Part shown: piece by piece, positions 24,684 through 33,240 of the stretch
How positions within the stretch are numbered: position 1 is the stretch's first letter
Layout of the letters: each line of letters starts with the position of its first letter
Source of the DNA: an uncultured Bermanella sp.
GTDB taxonomy: Bacteria; Pseudomonadota; Gammaproteobacteria; Pseudomonadales; Oceanobacteraceae
Direction: 5' to 3'
Assembly: GCA_913058575.1 (NCBI GenBank)
Contig: CAJXRF010000011.1
Span: forward strand, 1-64,000
DNA length: 64,000 bases
Position numbers and translations under genes: made by a program
Notes under the pieces: model-generated
Databases searched by the model: none
The model's input: only the letters and a program-made list of their open reading frames with translations
What the model was told of the DNA's origin: nothing

Positions 24684-24706
24684 ACTGTCCACTAAATCAG
24701 AACAGT
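24684..24706. promoter_or_regulatory. Dyad in the OYE-LysR intergenic region
   Basis: ACTGT (24684-24688) and ACAGT (24702-24706) form a dyad around 13 bases, in the middle of the shared upstream region. It is a candidate LysR-binding site. The length is short enough that chance cannot be excluded. Confidence 0.35.
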
Positions 24707-24730
24707 TAGCTTAGTGATAGGAGTGAGCCC

Positions 24731-25645
24731 ATGGATGAATTAAAGCGGGTGGGTGTCTTTACGAAGGTGGTGGCAGCCGGCAGTTTCTCTGAAGCAGCGC
24801 GAAAACTGGGGGTGGCCAAATCGGCTGTTAGCAAGCAAATTAGCCTATTGGAAGAAGAAGTAGGAGTGCGGCTATTAAACCGCACCACTCGCAAATTAAG
24901 TCTTACCGAAGCGGGCAGTATTTATTACCGCCATTGTGAGCACATTGTTAGCCGCGCCGAAATCGCCCTAAATGAATTACGCCAATACCAAAACCAGCCC
25001 ACCGGAACCCTTAGGGTTTCAAGCCCTATTTCATTTGGGCGCGCATTATTGATACCTGTCATTAAAGAATTGCGTAGTTTATACCCACTTTTGAAAATTG
25101 ATTTACAGCTAAGCGATGAGGTGATTGATATGGTTGAAAACAGCATCGATCTCACGGTACGCATCGGCCAACTTCAAGACTCTAATTTAATTGCTAAAAA
25201 GTTATGTGACACGCCCGTGGTTATTTTTGCGTCTCCTGAATACCTCGCCAATTATGGAGCCCCTAAAACTCCCAGCGATTTAATTGACCATCAATGGATT
25301 AGTTTATCCATCTTGTCATCCCCTATTGTGGGCACCTTCCACCATAAAATCACCCAAGAACCTGCCGAGCACCAAATTAGCAGTAACCTTAAAATTAATT
25401 CGGTGGATGCCATCATAGATGCAGCCTTGCAAGGTCTAGGCATATCAGCCTTAGTAAAAACCACCGTTCACGAAGAATTACGTAATGGTAAGTTGATTCC
25501 GGTACTGGAAGATTATGAGCTCACCCCTAGAGGCATTTACGCTTTGTATCCTCATCGTGAGCACCTGCCGCCTAAGGTGCGAATATTTATGGACTTTTTA
25601 GAGAAGCATTGCCAAAAGGCAAACTGGGCACTGCCTGTTTTATAA
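24731..25645 (+). CDS. LysR-family transcriptional regulator
   Basis: A 304-residue LysR protein. The DNA-binding domain is at residues 1-60 (AAGSFSEAARKLGVAKSAVS, then LNRTTRKLSLTEAG) and the effector domain from about 90 (GTLRVSSPISFGRALLIPVI). It belongs to the same subgroup as the regulators at 8114 and 48858. It probably controls the divergent old yellow enzyme gene. A strong terminator follows. Confidence 0.92.
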   Translation: MDELKRVGVFTKVVAAGSFSEAARKLGVAKSAVSKQISLLEEEVGVRLLNRTTRKLSLTEAGSIYYRHCEHIVSRAEIALNELRQYQNQPTGTLRVSSPISFGRALLIPVIKELRSLYPLLKIDLQLSDEVIDMVENSIDLTVRIGQLQDSNLIAKKLCDTPVVIFASPEYLANYGAPKTPSDLIDHQWISLSILSSPIVGTFHHKITQEPAEHQISSNLKINSVDAIIDAALQGLGISALVKTTVHEELRNGKLIPVLEDYELTPRGIYALYPHREHLPPKVRIFMDFLEKHCQKANWALPVL

Positions 25646-25686
25646 CCCTGATACGCTTTACTCACCGCAACAATAATCTTCACGTA

Positions 25687-25724
25687 AAAACCTATCCACT
25701 GCCAAATGGCAGTGGATAGGTTTT
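25687..25724. terminator. Strong bidirectional-type terminator hairpin
   Basis: Perfect 17-bp arms (AAAACCTATCCACTGCC and GGCAGTGGATAGGTTTT) around AAAT, 41 bases after the LysR stop. The stem has A residues on its left side and T residues on its right. Confidence 0.9.
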
Positions 25725-25840
25725 ACTGTTTCTAATAACTTCATACCGTACCGGCACCCTATTTAGGAAAACCGAGTTTTCGCAGGATGCGTTGTCTTTT
25801 CAAGTTTTAACCACAAGACAAAGCGTTAACAAGGATGGTT

Positions 25841-26353
25841 ATGCAAAATAATACACCAAAGAGACCCACCATCAGTCGGCAAGCAGTGCTCATTGCCGCT
25901 AGACAAACCGCCGCCAGCGTGATCAATACCACCAGCCACTGTAATTTGGATTTAAACCATCTATCAGAAACCATCGTCCGGCATTGGCGAAATGGAATGG
26001 ACGCTTATGAACTGGCGAAAAAACTCGAAGCCTACAGCCGTTACCGGCCCGACATGGAAATGCTCAACGCTTTAGAAAAAATGAATCGCAATGTCGATAT
26101 ACTTTACCGCGATCAATTGGAGAATTGGATAAATACACAGGATATCAAACCGCCTTTTCCAATTGGCACAGAGATTAAAGAAGGCATTATCAAGCGCGTT
26201 GATCCATATGGCATTGCACGCTATATGATAAGGGTCCGTGATTGCAAAGAACCAAGCTCTTATCTGCTAAAAAATTTCGAGGATGCAGTATGGGTGAGTG
26301 CTCCAGAGGCTAAATTTTTACAATCCAATAGTATTAAGTGCCTCAACGCCTGA
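25841..26353 (+). CDS. Hypothetical protein
   Basis: A soluble protein of 170 residues, not recognised. The N-terminal two thirds look helical (TISRQAVLIAARQTAASVIN, LSETIVRHWRNGMDAYELAK, LEAYSRYRPDMEMLNALEKM). The C-terminal third seems to be a beta domain (EIKEGIIKRVDPYGIARYMI, ending SSYLLKNFEDAVWVSAPEA). There is no signal peptide or membrane segment. The ATG at 25841 is preferred since AAGGA lies five bases upstream; an ATG two codons earlier overlaps that site. It is a single gene between two terminators. Confidence 0.7.
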   Translation: MQNNTPKRPTISRQAVLIAARQTAASVINTTSHCNLDLNHLSETIVRHWRNGMDAYELAKKLEAYSRYRPDMEMLNALEKMNRNVDILYRDQLENWINTQDIKPPFPIGTEIKEGIIKRVDPYGIARYMIRVRDCKEPSSYLLKNFEDAVWVSAPEAKFLQSNSIKCLNA

Positions 26354-26420
26354 CCCAGTAACCTTTCTATCCATCAGTGACAGCCTTAGTCACATGTAAA
26401 AAAGTGCTAACCATAAAATA

Positions 26421-26450
26421 AAAAGCCCCTATTTTTCAATAGAGGCTTTT
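26421..26450. terminator. Terminator between convergent genes
   Basis: AAAAGCCCCTAT and ATAGAGGCTTTT pair with a single mismatch around TTTTCA or a similar loop. The A and T flanks allow termination on both strands, serving the hypothetical gene on the left and the beta-propeller gene on the right. Confidence 0.8.
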
Positions 26451-26471
26451 CGTTATTTAAAGCATAAAAAA

Positions 26472-27749
26472 TTAATGAAACAAAAGCTTACCGGTACGAA
26501 TACGTTGCGGGTGATCCCCCACAGGAAAGCTCGCCACTTCTTTGGCATCATCAAACGAAATAACCGATACCCTGTCTTGTTCGCTCACCGACACATAACA
26601 ATATTTACCGTCGGCACTTTCTGTGGACCAGTAAGGCTTGGCCCCTAATGGTGTTTCGGATAGTTGGATGGTTTTATATTCAAACGTCTCACGATCCACT
26701 ATAGCCGCGTAGCCTGACATGGTCGCCGCCACACACAATTTAGTACCCTCACTGTTCATGGCCAAACCATGGTGAGCCGAGTTAAGCTGGTAATCACGTA
26801 GACTCATTTGTGCTATTTCCTCAGGAATAGGCAGCTCTAGCTTACGGGTAATTTTCTGTTGCTCTACGTCGTATTCAAAGAAGCCATGATAAAAAGAGAT
26901 TTGCATGTATACAAATTTACCATCAGGTGCCACAGCCATGGGACGCACAGCACTGTCTACCCAAGGGGTACCAAACTCTTCTAGTTTTTCGGCCATGTCC
27001 ACACGCTGTAGTATTTCGTAGGTTTTGGCATCAACGATTTGAAAATAACGATCGCCTTTTATCCAATCTAACCATGAACTGGTAAAAGGCACATACACTT
27101 TGCCTATGCTGGCGTGGTAAATAAGCTTGCCATCTTTAGAGTAAGTGTTTTCATGGGGCTGATCGCCCGATTCAAACTCGGCAATGATTTTACCGGTGGC
27201 CGTGTCAATGGCTTGCACTTTAGCCGCGGTAGAGGCCGAGACTAAAAAGACTTTACCATCAGGGGAAATGGCTGAATGATCAGAGCGCGAACCTTCCACC
27301 TGGGTGCGCCAAGTAATTTTTCCTGTGTTCACATCTAACGCCACTACGTCGGCAAAACTTGGGCGGGAAATAAACAAGTGGCGGCCATCGTTTGAAGGGA
27401 ACATGTCATCTACCATTTGGTGATGCCCTTCGCCAATCACTTCCTTAATGAAAGTAGAAGTAATACGGCGCTTAATGGAGCTGGTGAGCTCTTCTAACCT
27501 TGCTTCCTTATCTGGTACTGCATTTAGTTTTTTAATACGCTCATGGGTGTGTGGGTCGTATATATCTATGGTGCCATCCCAATTATTGCCCACCACAATC
27601 ACATCACGCAGAGCGTTAGTGTGTTGTGAGTCTACCTGGGTGACGGAATCGGTGATTTGGCCGTTTACGGTTGCCGGGGAACTGGCCCACAGGCTATGAG
27701 CCCCTACGGTAAGCAAGATGCCCAATGCCGATGTTTTTAACGCTATCAT
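26472..27749 (-). CDS. Secreted beta-propeller (YncE-like) protein
   Basis: A 425-residue exported protein with a signal peptide (about residues 1-22, ending LWAS). The mature part repeats blades of about 40 residues, for example [30 protein letters not shown] strands such as [40 protein letters not shown] and [20 protein letters not shown]. This matches YVTN/YncE-type seven-bladed propellers. No catalytic residues can be named. It may be a periplasmic scaffold or a dehydrogenase-like subunit. It stands alone with its own terminator. Confidence 0.75.
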   Translation of the reverse strand: MIALKTSALGILLTVGAHSLWASSPATVNGQITDSVTQVDSQHTNALRDVIVVGNNWDGTIDIYDPHTHERIKKLNAVPDKEARLEELTSSIKRRITSTFIKEVIGEGHHQMVDDMFPSNDGRHLFISRPSFADVVALDVNTGKITWRTQVEGSRSDHSAISPDGKVFLVSASTAAKVQAIDTATGKIIAEFESGDQPHENTYSKDGKLIYHASIGKVYVPFTSSWLDWIKGDRYFQIVDAKTYEILQRVDMAEKLEEFGTPWVDSAVRPMAVAPDGKFVYMQISFYHGFFEYDVEQQKITRKLELPIPEEIAQMSLRDYQLNSAHHGLAMNSEGTKLCVAATMSGYAAIVDRETFEYKTIQLSETPLGAKPYWSTESADGKYCYVSVSEQDRVSVISFDDAKEVASFPVGDHPQRIRTGKLLFH

Positions 27750-27915
27750 GTTAGTGCCTTATGATGATTTTTCTGTCACGCATAAAAGAAATGGTAAAAG
27801 TACAAATGCATGCCAGTCATTAGGCTTTACAGTAACAAGCTCAGCTCATTCATTCATTGGCGTACCGAGTCCAGCCAGTTGACCTTGCTGGCCAGCGCAG
27901 AGTTTTTAGAGCCCA

Positions 27916-27940
27916 CAAAAAAGCCCCTAATATAGGGGCT
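27916..27940 (-). terminator. Terminator of the DUF3127 gene
   Basis: AGCCCCTA and TAGGGGCT pair perfectly around ATA, and the minus strand then reads TTTTTTG. It lies 39 bases past the stop codon. Confidence 0.85.
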
Positions 27941-27978
27941 AGATTAAATTACCTTACAAAAGCAGTCTTTGGTGACCT

Positions 27979-28386
27979 CTAAAACGGCACTTCATCATCA
28001 AAATTATTGGCAGGAGCCGAATAAGACATACCGTCAAAGTCACCACCACCATGAGCGGGTGCCATGGAGGGGGCTTGCCCAGCTTGAGCGCCTTCTACAC
28101 GCCATGCCTGTAAACTGGTGAAGCACTTTTCAGGTTTACCCGCTGCACTCCAAAGACGACCAGACAGGTTAAAATGGGCAATGACTTCTTGGCCAATTTG
28201 GTATTGGTCCATCAATGCACATTTGTCTTTAATCAGCTCAAGGGCCACGTAGTTTGGGTAATCAGGGTTTTCCCCTTCACCACTTAACTTAATAACGAAT
28301 TCACGCTTTGTGAAACCATTCTGACCATAAGCGGTGGTTTCCCCTAAAGAGTGAATCACTCCTTGTACTTCAAAACTTTTGGACAT
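27979..28386 (-). CDS. DUF3127 protein with SSB-like acidic tail
   Basis: A 135-residue protein when started at 28386 (MSKSFEVQGVIHSLGETTAY); the open frame extends 20 codons further but that part is not conserved-looking and lies before the ribosome site AAAGGTG. Residues 1-100 are a DUF3127 OB-fold-like domain (KREFVIKL, VALELIKDKCALMDQYQIGQ, then HFNLSGRLW). A flexible Gly/Ala/Pro/Ser linker follows and the chain ends in DDEVPF, the acidic-hydrophobic tip that single-stranded DNA binding proteins use to recruit repair enzymes. It probably binds nucleic acid and partner proteins; this is inference. Confidence 0.85.
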   Translation of the reverse strand: MSKSFEVQGVIHSLGETTAYGQNGFTKREFVIKLSGEGENPDYPNYVALELIKDKCALMDQYQIGQEVIAHFNLSGRLWSAAGKPEKCFTSLQAWRVEGAQAGQAPSMAPAHGGGDFDGMSYSAPANNFDDEVPF

Positions 28387-28500
28387 GTTTATCACCTTTA
28401 TAATTTGCGAAGAATAATACCACTGATCATTACAAAATGGAGGCACAAAAAAGGCAGGTTAATATTACCTGCCCTCATAAAGTCCATTTCTTAACCACAA

Positions 28501-28911
28501 CTAGTCTTCGTACATACTCTGTATCAACTTAATACCTGGGTTTAAAACCTCCCGCCACACGGTATCTAGTTCGTCATTAAACTCTGGGTCAAATGCGTTT
28601 AGGGTTTCCACTAAAGCGTCTAGCCACTGGCCATATAAACTGGGGTGGATGTTCATCTGCTTTTTACTGTGGCTCTCACCCAGAGCGCGTATTTTAGTGT
28701 CCGACATGCCCCGGGCATGCATCACCAGCCACATGACACCGCCACGCAATAAGCCCCTTTGTGCTGACATATCGGTATCCACAAACATGGAGCGGATTTC
28801 ATCGGATTTACCCATGAAATTGCTGTAAAAAACTTCGAAAAATCTTGGATCGTTACAGGCGCGGCCGTAACTTTGAAATACCCACTCGGCGGGATCAAGG
28901 TGACTACTCAT
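28501..28911 (-). CDS. Globin-like haem protein
   Basis: A 136-residue all-helical protein with the pattern of a single-domain bacterial globin: the AB region FFEVFYSNFMGKSDEIRSMF, the E-helix region LLRGGVMWLVMHARG, and the F-helix LGESHSKKQMNIHPSLYGQW in which His81 would be the proximal haem ligand. The distal side lacks a clear Tyr/Gln pair of the truncated globins. It may sense or bind oxygen or NO. It is the upstream neighbour of the DUF3127 gene in the same direction (114-base gap). The ribosome site is weak. Confidence 0.75.
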   Translation of the reverse strand: MSSHLDPAEWVFQSYGRACNDPRFFEVFYSNFMGKSDEIRSMFVDTDMSAQRGLLRGGVMWLVMHARGMSDTKIRALGESHSKKQMNIHPSLYGQWLDALVETLNAFDPEFNDELDTVWREVLNPGIKLIQSMYED

Positions 28912-29077
28912 GATATGACTACATTACAGTGTTCAAAAAGGCCGCGAACTTTACGGGGTTGAATCATTGATTGCAATCCTTAATCGTGACTACTTTCACA
29001 AAGCCTTTAAAGAGGTGTTTACACTTCAATTCTCAAGCCATTATCTGGGTAACCATTAGCCAGATAATGGCTGCCCA

Positions 29078-29105
29078 TTGCTTTTATCTTTTAAGAAACT
29101 AAAAT
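29078..29105 (+). promoter_or_regulatory. Promoter of the HxlR regulator gene
   Basis: TTGCTT (29078-29083), 16-base spacer, TAAAAT (29100-29105). The -10 box is overlapped by the operator-like sequence at 29098-29129, which fits autorepression. Confidence 0.5.
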
Positions 29106-29129
29106 GTTAGTACATACCCTTTAGTTACC
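29098..29129 (+). promoter_or_regulatory. HxlR operator site A (in front of the regulator gene)
   Basis: The 32-base site reads ACTAAAATGTTAGTAC then ATACCCTTTAGTTACC. It shares its spacing and most bases with sites B and C. It has a loose dyad (ACTAAA ... TTTAGT). It overlaps the -10 box and the expected start of transcription of the HxlR gene. Confidence 0.65.
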
Positions 29130-29143
29130 ATAAGGCCATGCGC

Positions 29144-29533
29144 ATGTATCAATTACCCAGCGATATATCCAAAGCTACCCCCAACGTTTTCAACGCCACT
29201 TGCCCTGCCCGGTATTTACTGAGTACCTTAACCGGTAAATGGAACCTATTGGTCGTGGACGCCCTTTCCGCGGGTCGCTGGCGAAATGGTGAACTGTTGC
29301 GAAAAATAGACGGTATTTCACAAAAAATGTTAACTCAAACTTTACGGGGCCTAGAAGATTTAAATTTAGTCAAGCGCATGGACATGGGCACAGTGCCTCC
29401 TCATGTGGAATATGAGCTAACCGAAATAGGCAAAGAGTTAAGGAAAAAAATATGTTCGTTTGATCGCTGGGTAGAAAAGAATATGCTTGAGCTCATTGAA
29501 AACAGTGAAGATGTGAATATTGAATACATTTAA
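29144..29533 (+). CDS. HxlR-family transcriptional regulator
   Basis: A 129-residue winged-helix repressor of the HxlR/DUF24 family. The core is clear: NATCPARYLLSTLTGKWNLL, LRKIDGISQKMLTQTLRGLE (recognition helix) and the wing VPPHVEYELTEIGKEL. The conserved Cys of redox-sensing members is present as Cys in ATCPARY. Such proteins (YodB, HypR, HxlR) often respond to quinones, aldehydes or oxidants. The ATG at 29144 is preferred since AAGG lies eight bases before it; an ATG two codons earlier is too close. It probably controls itself and the units behind sites B and C. Confidence 0.9.
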   Translation: MYQLPSDISKATPNVFNATCPARYLLSTLTGKWNLLVVDALSAGRWRNGELLRKIDGISQKMLTQTLRGLEDLNLVKRMDMGTVPPHVEYELTEIGKELRKKICSFDRWVEKNMLELIENSEDVNIEYI

Positions 29534-29571
29534 GCTTCTCGATTCCCTTTTCTAGACACCCTGTTCTAAAT

Positions 29572-29601
29572 AAGAGCCCATCAATATTAACAGGGCTTTT
29601 T
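29572..29601 (+). terminator. Weak terminator after the HxlR gene
   Basis: A short AGCCC/GGGCT stem with a wide loop, followed by TTTTTATT, about 40 bases after the stop codon. Confidence 0.45.
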
Positions 29602-29694
29602 ATTAACCCACAAAAAATCGGCTGGGGTATTCATGAAATACACCAGCCGATTCAATACATGGTTTATAACGAGTGGCCCAGCTAAGCCTAGCTC

Positions 29695-30339
29695 TTATAA
29701 ACTTTTTAAAACGTCTAAAATGGCAGAAGGTTCAGAACGTTTTGTGTAATCGCCATCAGCAAATAGGTAAACGATTTCACGGTTTGGCTTAACAATGATG
29801 GTAGTAGGAATAGGCAACTCAAATTTTGATTCGCCATTGTGTTTTTCAACATCAATATCAAATTTCAGATAAATTTCCTGAAGTACTTTAGGCAGTGTAA
29901 ACACCAAACCTAGCTCTTTGGCATAGTGGCTGCCTTCATCTGAGTAAACACCAAATGTCACGCCATTTTTTTCTTTGGTTTCTTTCACATTAGCCACTGA
30001 CTCAGGTGTCATGGCGATAATGTTTGCACCCAGTGCTTGAATCTCGCTGGATACTTCTTCAAGACCTTTTAATTCTAAAACACAGTAAGGGCACCAGCCA
30101 CCACGGTAAAAACTAATCACCAATGGCTTACCATCGATCAGCTGATCAATATTCACCAATTCATTATTAACGTCTTTTAAGTTTCCGCTAGGGAGCTTTT
30201 CACCCACTTTAATGGCATCTGCCACGATATCAGAGGCAATCAGTTTTTCAGTTTCTTGGTTCATGATAGCCAATGCATCATCAGGCACATTAGCAGTAAA
30301 TTCTTTTTTTAATGTGTCTAGTCGACTTTGTAAGCCCAT
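29695..30339 (-). CDS. AhpC/TSA-type peroxiredoxin-like protein
   Basis: A 214-residue thioredoxin-fold protein. The active-site segment VISFYRGGWCPYCVLELKGL carries Cys83 and Cys86, a CxxC arrangement seen in the peroxiredoxin-like AhpC/TSA subfamily. The remainder (LGANIIAMTPESVANVKETK, FGVYSDEGSHYAKELGLVF, then PTTIIVKPNREIVYLFADG) fits the same group. It would reduce peroxides or disulfides in the cytoplasm. Ribosome site AAGGGGTC. Operator site B lies 69 bases upstream of the start, so it is probably a target of the divergent HxlR regulator. Confidence 0.88.
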   Translation of the reverse strand: MGLQSRLDTLKKEFTANVPDDALAIMNQETEKLIASDIVADAIKVGEKLPSGNLKDVNNELVNIDQLIDGKPLVISFYRGGWCPYCVLELKGLEEVSSEIQALGANIIAMTPESVANVKETKEKNGVTFGVYSDEGSHYAKELGLVFTLPKVLQEIYLKFDIDVEKHNGESKFELPIPTTIIVKPNREIVYLFADGDYTKRSEPSAILDVLKSL

Positions 30340-30651
30340 AATATGACCCCTTGAAAATTAAGTTAATGGTATGCGTTCAACACAAGATTAATTGTATTTT
30401 CAAAGGTACTAAAATAATAGTACGCACCTTTTAGTAACCATTAAAGAAAACTGAAACAATGAATTCCATAGTCTAGATAGGGAAACCCCTATTTAACTTT
30501 GTCATTCATTATCACAACGCAGCAACGCCTATGCTCTGGGTACGGCCTAAATTAACAGTTAAAAAGTGACGGGGTGCAAGATTGGGAGATTTTAATAACC
30601 TTTGCAATTAAATGCTGGATGCACAGGCTATTAAATAAATTTGAGCGTTGG
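30340..30651. other. Intergenic region with operator B
   Basis: About 310 bases. The left 100 bases are the control region of the peroxiredoxin gene with operator B. The right part, up to the stop of the membrane-protein gene, shows no further signal. Confidence 0.4.
30408..30439 (-). promoter_or_regulatory. HxlR operator site B (peroxiredoxin gene)
   Basis: Plus strand reads ACTAAAATAATAGTAC then GCACCTTTTAGTAACC. The inverted arms are GTACTAAAA (30407-30414 region) and TTTTAGTAAC. It lies 69 to 100 bases upstream of the peroxiredoxin start, where the promoter would be. Confidence 0.65.
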
Positions 30652-31362
30652 TTAGATATCGTTACTTAATATTTTTAAAGAAATGTCTCTAATATCACGA
30701 CATGCAATAATGAGCTTAGGGGTGAGCTTAGACTTATTCTCACTTTCTAAAAAGAATGCGATTTTTTCAGTTAATACACTGTCAGAATCATGGTTCAAAT
30801 GGCTATTGTGAAATTCCTCGTAAAACTCATCTTTAGACTTATGATCTGTGGTATGACGCAACTCTAAAATAACGTCATAACAATCTTTACTAATGGAGTC
30901 GAAGGTTTCAATATAACTGTTATAAATACTGCCCACCCCAGGCATGGCCTTAATAATGGCCAACTTAATGCCTATGCGCCTAAGTTTTCCGGCATTTGCA
31001 CAGTAGTTACGTATAATATCTTTTAGCAGTTCGTATTCTTCAGAATGATATAAACTATCCTTTGAGGCATTTTTCATACTTAATAGGTTTAATTTTAAAT
31101 CATTAATGTTGGTATTAATGACTTCGGACACTTTCACCGCTTCACTGTCAGAAATAAACTGCACGGCTTCCATTTCAATCTGGTGTTGATAGTTTTTTTT
31201 AAAATCATTTCTAAAAATAAAGGCAGCCGCCACAAGACCTAACGTACTTAATGCCGTAATCGCTGCCCAAATATTAAAATCCACCACTTCCACACCCTGC
31301 CCCATGGCAAACCCCATCACTAAAAAGCCTACAGCTGTTAAACAAAATTCAATTAGCCCCAT
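30652..31362 (-). CDS. Membrane-anchored hypothetical protein
   Basis: A protein of 236 residues with two N-terminal membrane helices (about residues 3-20 and 32-50) and a long cytoplasmic helical part of about 180 residues (QIEMEAVQFISDSEAVKVSE, LLKDIIRNYCANAGKLRRIG, KDEFYEEFHNSHLNHDSD). It has no recognised domain. I start it at the ATG at 31362 with AGAGG five bases before; a GTG two codons upstream is the alternative. It is not obviously part of the HxlR regulon, as a terminator separates it from the upstream operon. Confidence 0.65.
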   Translation of the reverse strand: MGLIEFCLTAVGFLVMGFAMGQGVEVVDFNIWAAITALSTLGLVAAAFIFRNDFKKNYQHQIEMEAVQFISDSEAVKVSEVINTNINDLKLNLLSMKNASKDSLYHSEEYELLKDIIRNYCANAGKLRRIGIKLAIIKAMPGVGSIYNSYIETFDSISKDCYDVILELRHTTDHKSKDEFYEEFHNSHLNHDSDSVLTEKIAFFLESENKSKLTPKLIIACRDIRDISLKILSNDI

Positions 31363-31499
31363 GAACACCTCTGGGTTAACAAGACCGTTAAGATCTTATG
31401 CCTATTTATAAGATAAAAAGCCGACTATTTTACCATATAGAATGAGTGTAGGTGGGATTTGGGTGAGTAAAACTCTAAACTTAGTTTTCAGAATAAAGA

Positions 31500-31522
31500 A
31501 AACAGCGCTCATGGCGCTGTTT
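31500..31522 (-). terminator. Terminator of the ABM/MBL operon
   Basis: AAACAGCGC and GCGCTGTTT pair perfectly; the minus strand then reads TTTTCTTTATTC. A second, weaker stem (AAGAGC/GCTCTT at 31564-31582) lies between it and the last gene. Confidence 0.8.
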
Positions 31523-31630
31523 ATTGACTTACAATAGCTGTGCCACTAGAAAAAGACTCACTGAAGAGCGTCTGACGGCTCTTTTATAGGCCTAATTATC
31601 TCGAATACTGAACAGCATTTAACCAAGTTA

Positions 31631-31924
31631 TTAAATGGCGAAAGAGTCGAAGTAACGGATACTAGGCTCGTAGGATAACAAGGCTGCAAGGGCTTCCAAG
31701 TCGCCCCTTTCAGCTCGCCAAGCCAAATATTTTTCATAGTGTTCACGGGTAGACCAGGTTTCCAGCAATACCAAGTTCAAAGGGTTATCTTGGTTTGACA
31801 TAACCGTCACTCCCTTGCAGCCATTAAAACTACGAGTATCGGGTAATATTTCCTCTAAGGTGTTTTTTAACGCCTCTAAGCAATCTGGCTTTGCGGTCAC
31901 TTCTAAAATCACACTTACACTCAT
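31631..31924 (-). CDS. Antibiotic biosynthesis monooxygenase (ABM) domain protein
   Basis: A 97-residue single ABM-domain protein (VILEVTAKPDCLEALKNTLE, GCKGVTVMSNQDNPLNLVLL, ETWSTREHYEKYLAWR). Relatives include the quinol monooxygenase YgiN, which oxidises quinols without cofactor. Good AAGGAAA site. It lies 31 bases downstream of the MBL-hydrolase gene, so the two form one operon under operator site C. A quinone-handling role would fit an HxlR-type regulator, but this is inference. Confidence 0.85.
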   Translation of the reverse strand: MSVSVILEVTAKPDCLEALKNTLEEILPDTRSFNGCKGVTVMSNQDNPLNLVLLETWSTREHYEKYLAWRAERGDLEALAALLSYEPSIRYFDSFAI

Positions 31925-31955
31925 GAATTTTTCCTTATAATGTATAAATATTAGG

Positions 31956-32861
31956 TTAAGGTTTTATTTCTAAACCTTGAAAAATAAAGCTGATCCAACT
32001 GGCTTCATTAATAAAACCCGCCCCCCATGCCTGCCACTTTTTATCAAGGCCAATGGTTTGAATTTTCTCAAGTAATAAACCTTTGTCTTTCATGGTTTTT
32101 ACTTCAAGAATGGTCTGCTCTAACATGGTTTGGAATTCAGATAAGCCTTGCTTATTGGTTATGGCACCATGACCTGGAATCACCACCGTTTTCTCATTAA
32201 TACGTGCATTAATCTTTTTAATACTGTTTAAAAAACTAATGGCATTTCCACCATTATGTACATCAATAAACGGAAAATGGGGGAAGAACAATAGGTCACC
32301 CATGTGCACCAAGTTAGCCTTTTTAAAAAATATCACGGTATCGCCGTCGGTATGACTATTAGGAAAGTGTTCTAACTGTAATTCGTCGTTATTAAAGTGA
32401 ACTTTCATTGCATCTGGGTAGGTTAAGGTGGGCAGTGCATGCTCTGGGTGCGCGCCAGACTCGTATTTAAAAAAGGGAATTTTTGCGGGGTTTTTTAATC
32501 GCTCTCGAACAGTGTCGTGAGCAATAATCGTGGCATTCTTGCCCAGCTTTTCATTGGCTCCGGTATGATCAAAGTGCCAGTGAGTATTTATGATGTATTT
32601 CAATTGGGCTTTATGGCTCGTTTGGTTAAGGGTGCTAGCCAGATTATCTGCCAGATCACTATAGCCATTATCAATAATCAGCAAGCCGTCCTTACCCTCA
32701 CTAACAATAATATTTCCTCCCTTACTGCTTAGCATAGAAAGGGATTCACTAATTTGAGTTTTTAAATATACAGGGCTCTGGGCCATATGGTTTTTATGTG
32801 CCCAACAAGCATTAAAAACCAATAATAAAACTGCAAGCAACAAGCTGTGAGATAACGTCAC
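31956..32861 (-). CDS. Exported MBL-fold metallo-hydrolase (GTG start)
   Basis: A protein of about 301 residues. The zinc motif THWHFDHTGAN has His94, His96, Asp98 and His99 in this numbering; the later metal motifs are FPNSHTDGDTVIFF and VVIPGHGAITNKQG. A signal peptide is predicted from the GTG start at 32861 (TLSHSLLLAVLLLVFNACWA), which has AGAGGAA seven bases before it. A TTG 13 codons upstream would place charged residues first and is less likely. The fold resembles quorum-quenching and B3-like hydrolases; substrate unknown. It shares an operon with the ABM gene and probably the HxlR operator C. Confidence 0.85.
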   Translation of the reverse strand: MTLSHSLLLAVLLLVFNACWAHKNHMAQSPVYLKTQISESLSMLSSKGGNIIVSEGKDGLLIIDNGYSDLADNLASTLNQTSHKAQLKYIINTHWHFDHTGANEKLGKNATIIAHDTVRERLKNPAKIPFFKYESGAHPEHALPTLTYPDAMKVHFNNDELQLEHFPNSHTDGDTVIFFKKANLVHMGDLLFFPHFPFIDVHNGGNAISFLNSIKKINARINEKTVVIPGHGAITNKQGLSEFQTMLEQTILEVKTMKDKGLLLEKIQTIGLDKKWQAWGAGFINEASWISFIFQGLEIKP

Positions 32862-32950
32862 AATGATTCCTCTTAAAATTCTAAATTTTTTGCTATACAA
32901 AAAATTAAATACAAATTCGTAAATGTATTGTGAATTTTATGGCAAAGAGA

Positions 32951-32982
32951 ACCAAAATATAAGTACACACCTTTTAGTAACT
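32951..32982 (-). promoter_or_regulatory. HxlR operator site C (MBL/ABM operon)
   Basis: Plus strand reads ACCAAAATATAAGTAC then ACACCTTTTAGTAACT. It is identical in spacing to sites A and B and lies 90 bases upstream of the GTG start. Its orientation relative to the gene matches site B. Confidence 0.65.
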
Positions 32983-33159
32983 ATTAAATATTGCATAGAC
33001 CCACAAGAGCCGAGTATTGCCAGCGAACCGAATACCTAAAAGATGTGATTATTGGATAAGATAACCGAGCGTACTGACCGATAGTGAGGGAGTGCTTACA
33101 AACAGAAACTAGAGCCAGTTCACTCTAATGGTTTAAAAGCTGGGATACAGTAGACTCAT

Positions 33160-33240
33160 CACAGACATCATTCATCGCGTCTGTGGCAGCGCCTCATACT
33201 TATTATACCGCCTGTATAGCCTAAGTATGAGGCGTCCTTT
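33160..33240 (+). ncRNA. Possible 3' end of a small RNA (two stem-loops and T tract)
   Basis: CACAGAC/GTCTGTG (33160-33185) is followed four bases later by a perfect 13-bp stem (CGCCTCATACTTA 33190-33202, TAAGTATGAGGCG 33222-33234) and TCCTTTTCT. No gene ends nearby on this strand, so the terminator-like pair would belong to an unannotated transcript or be a stand-alone structural element. No promoter was identified. Confidence 0.35.
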
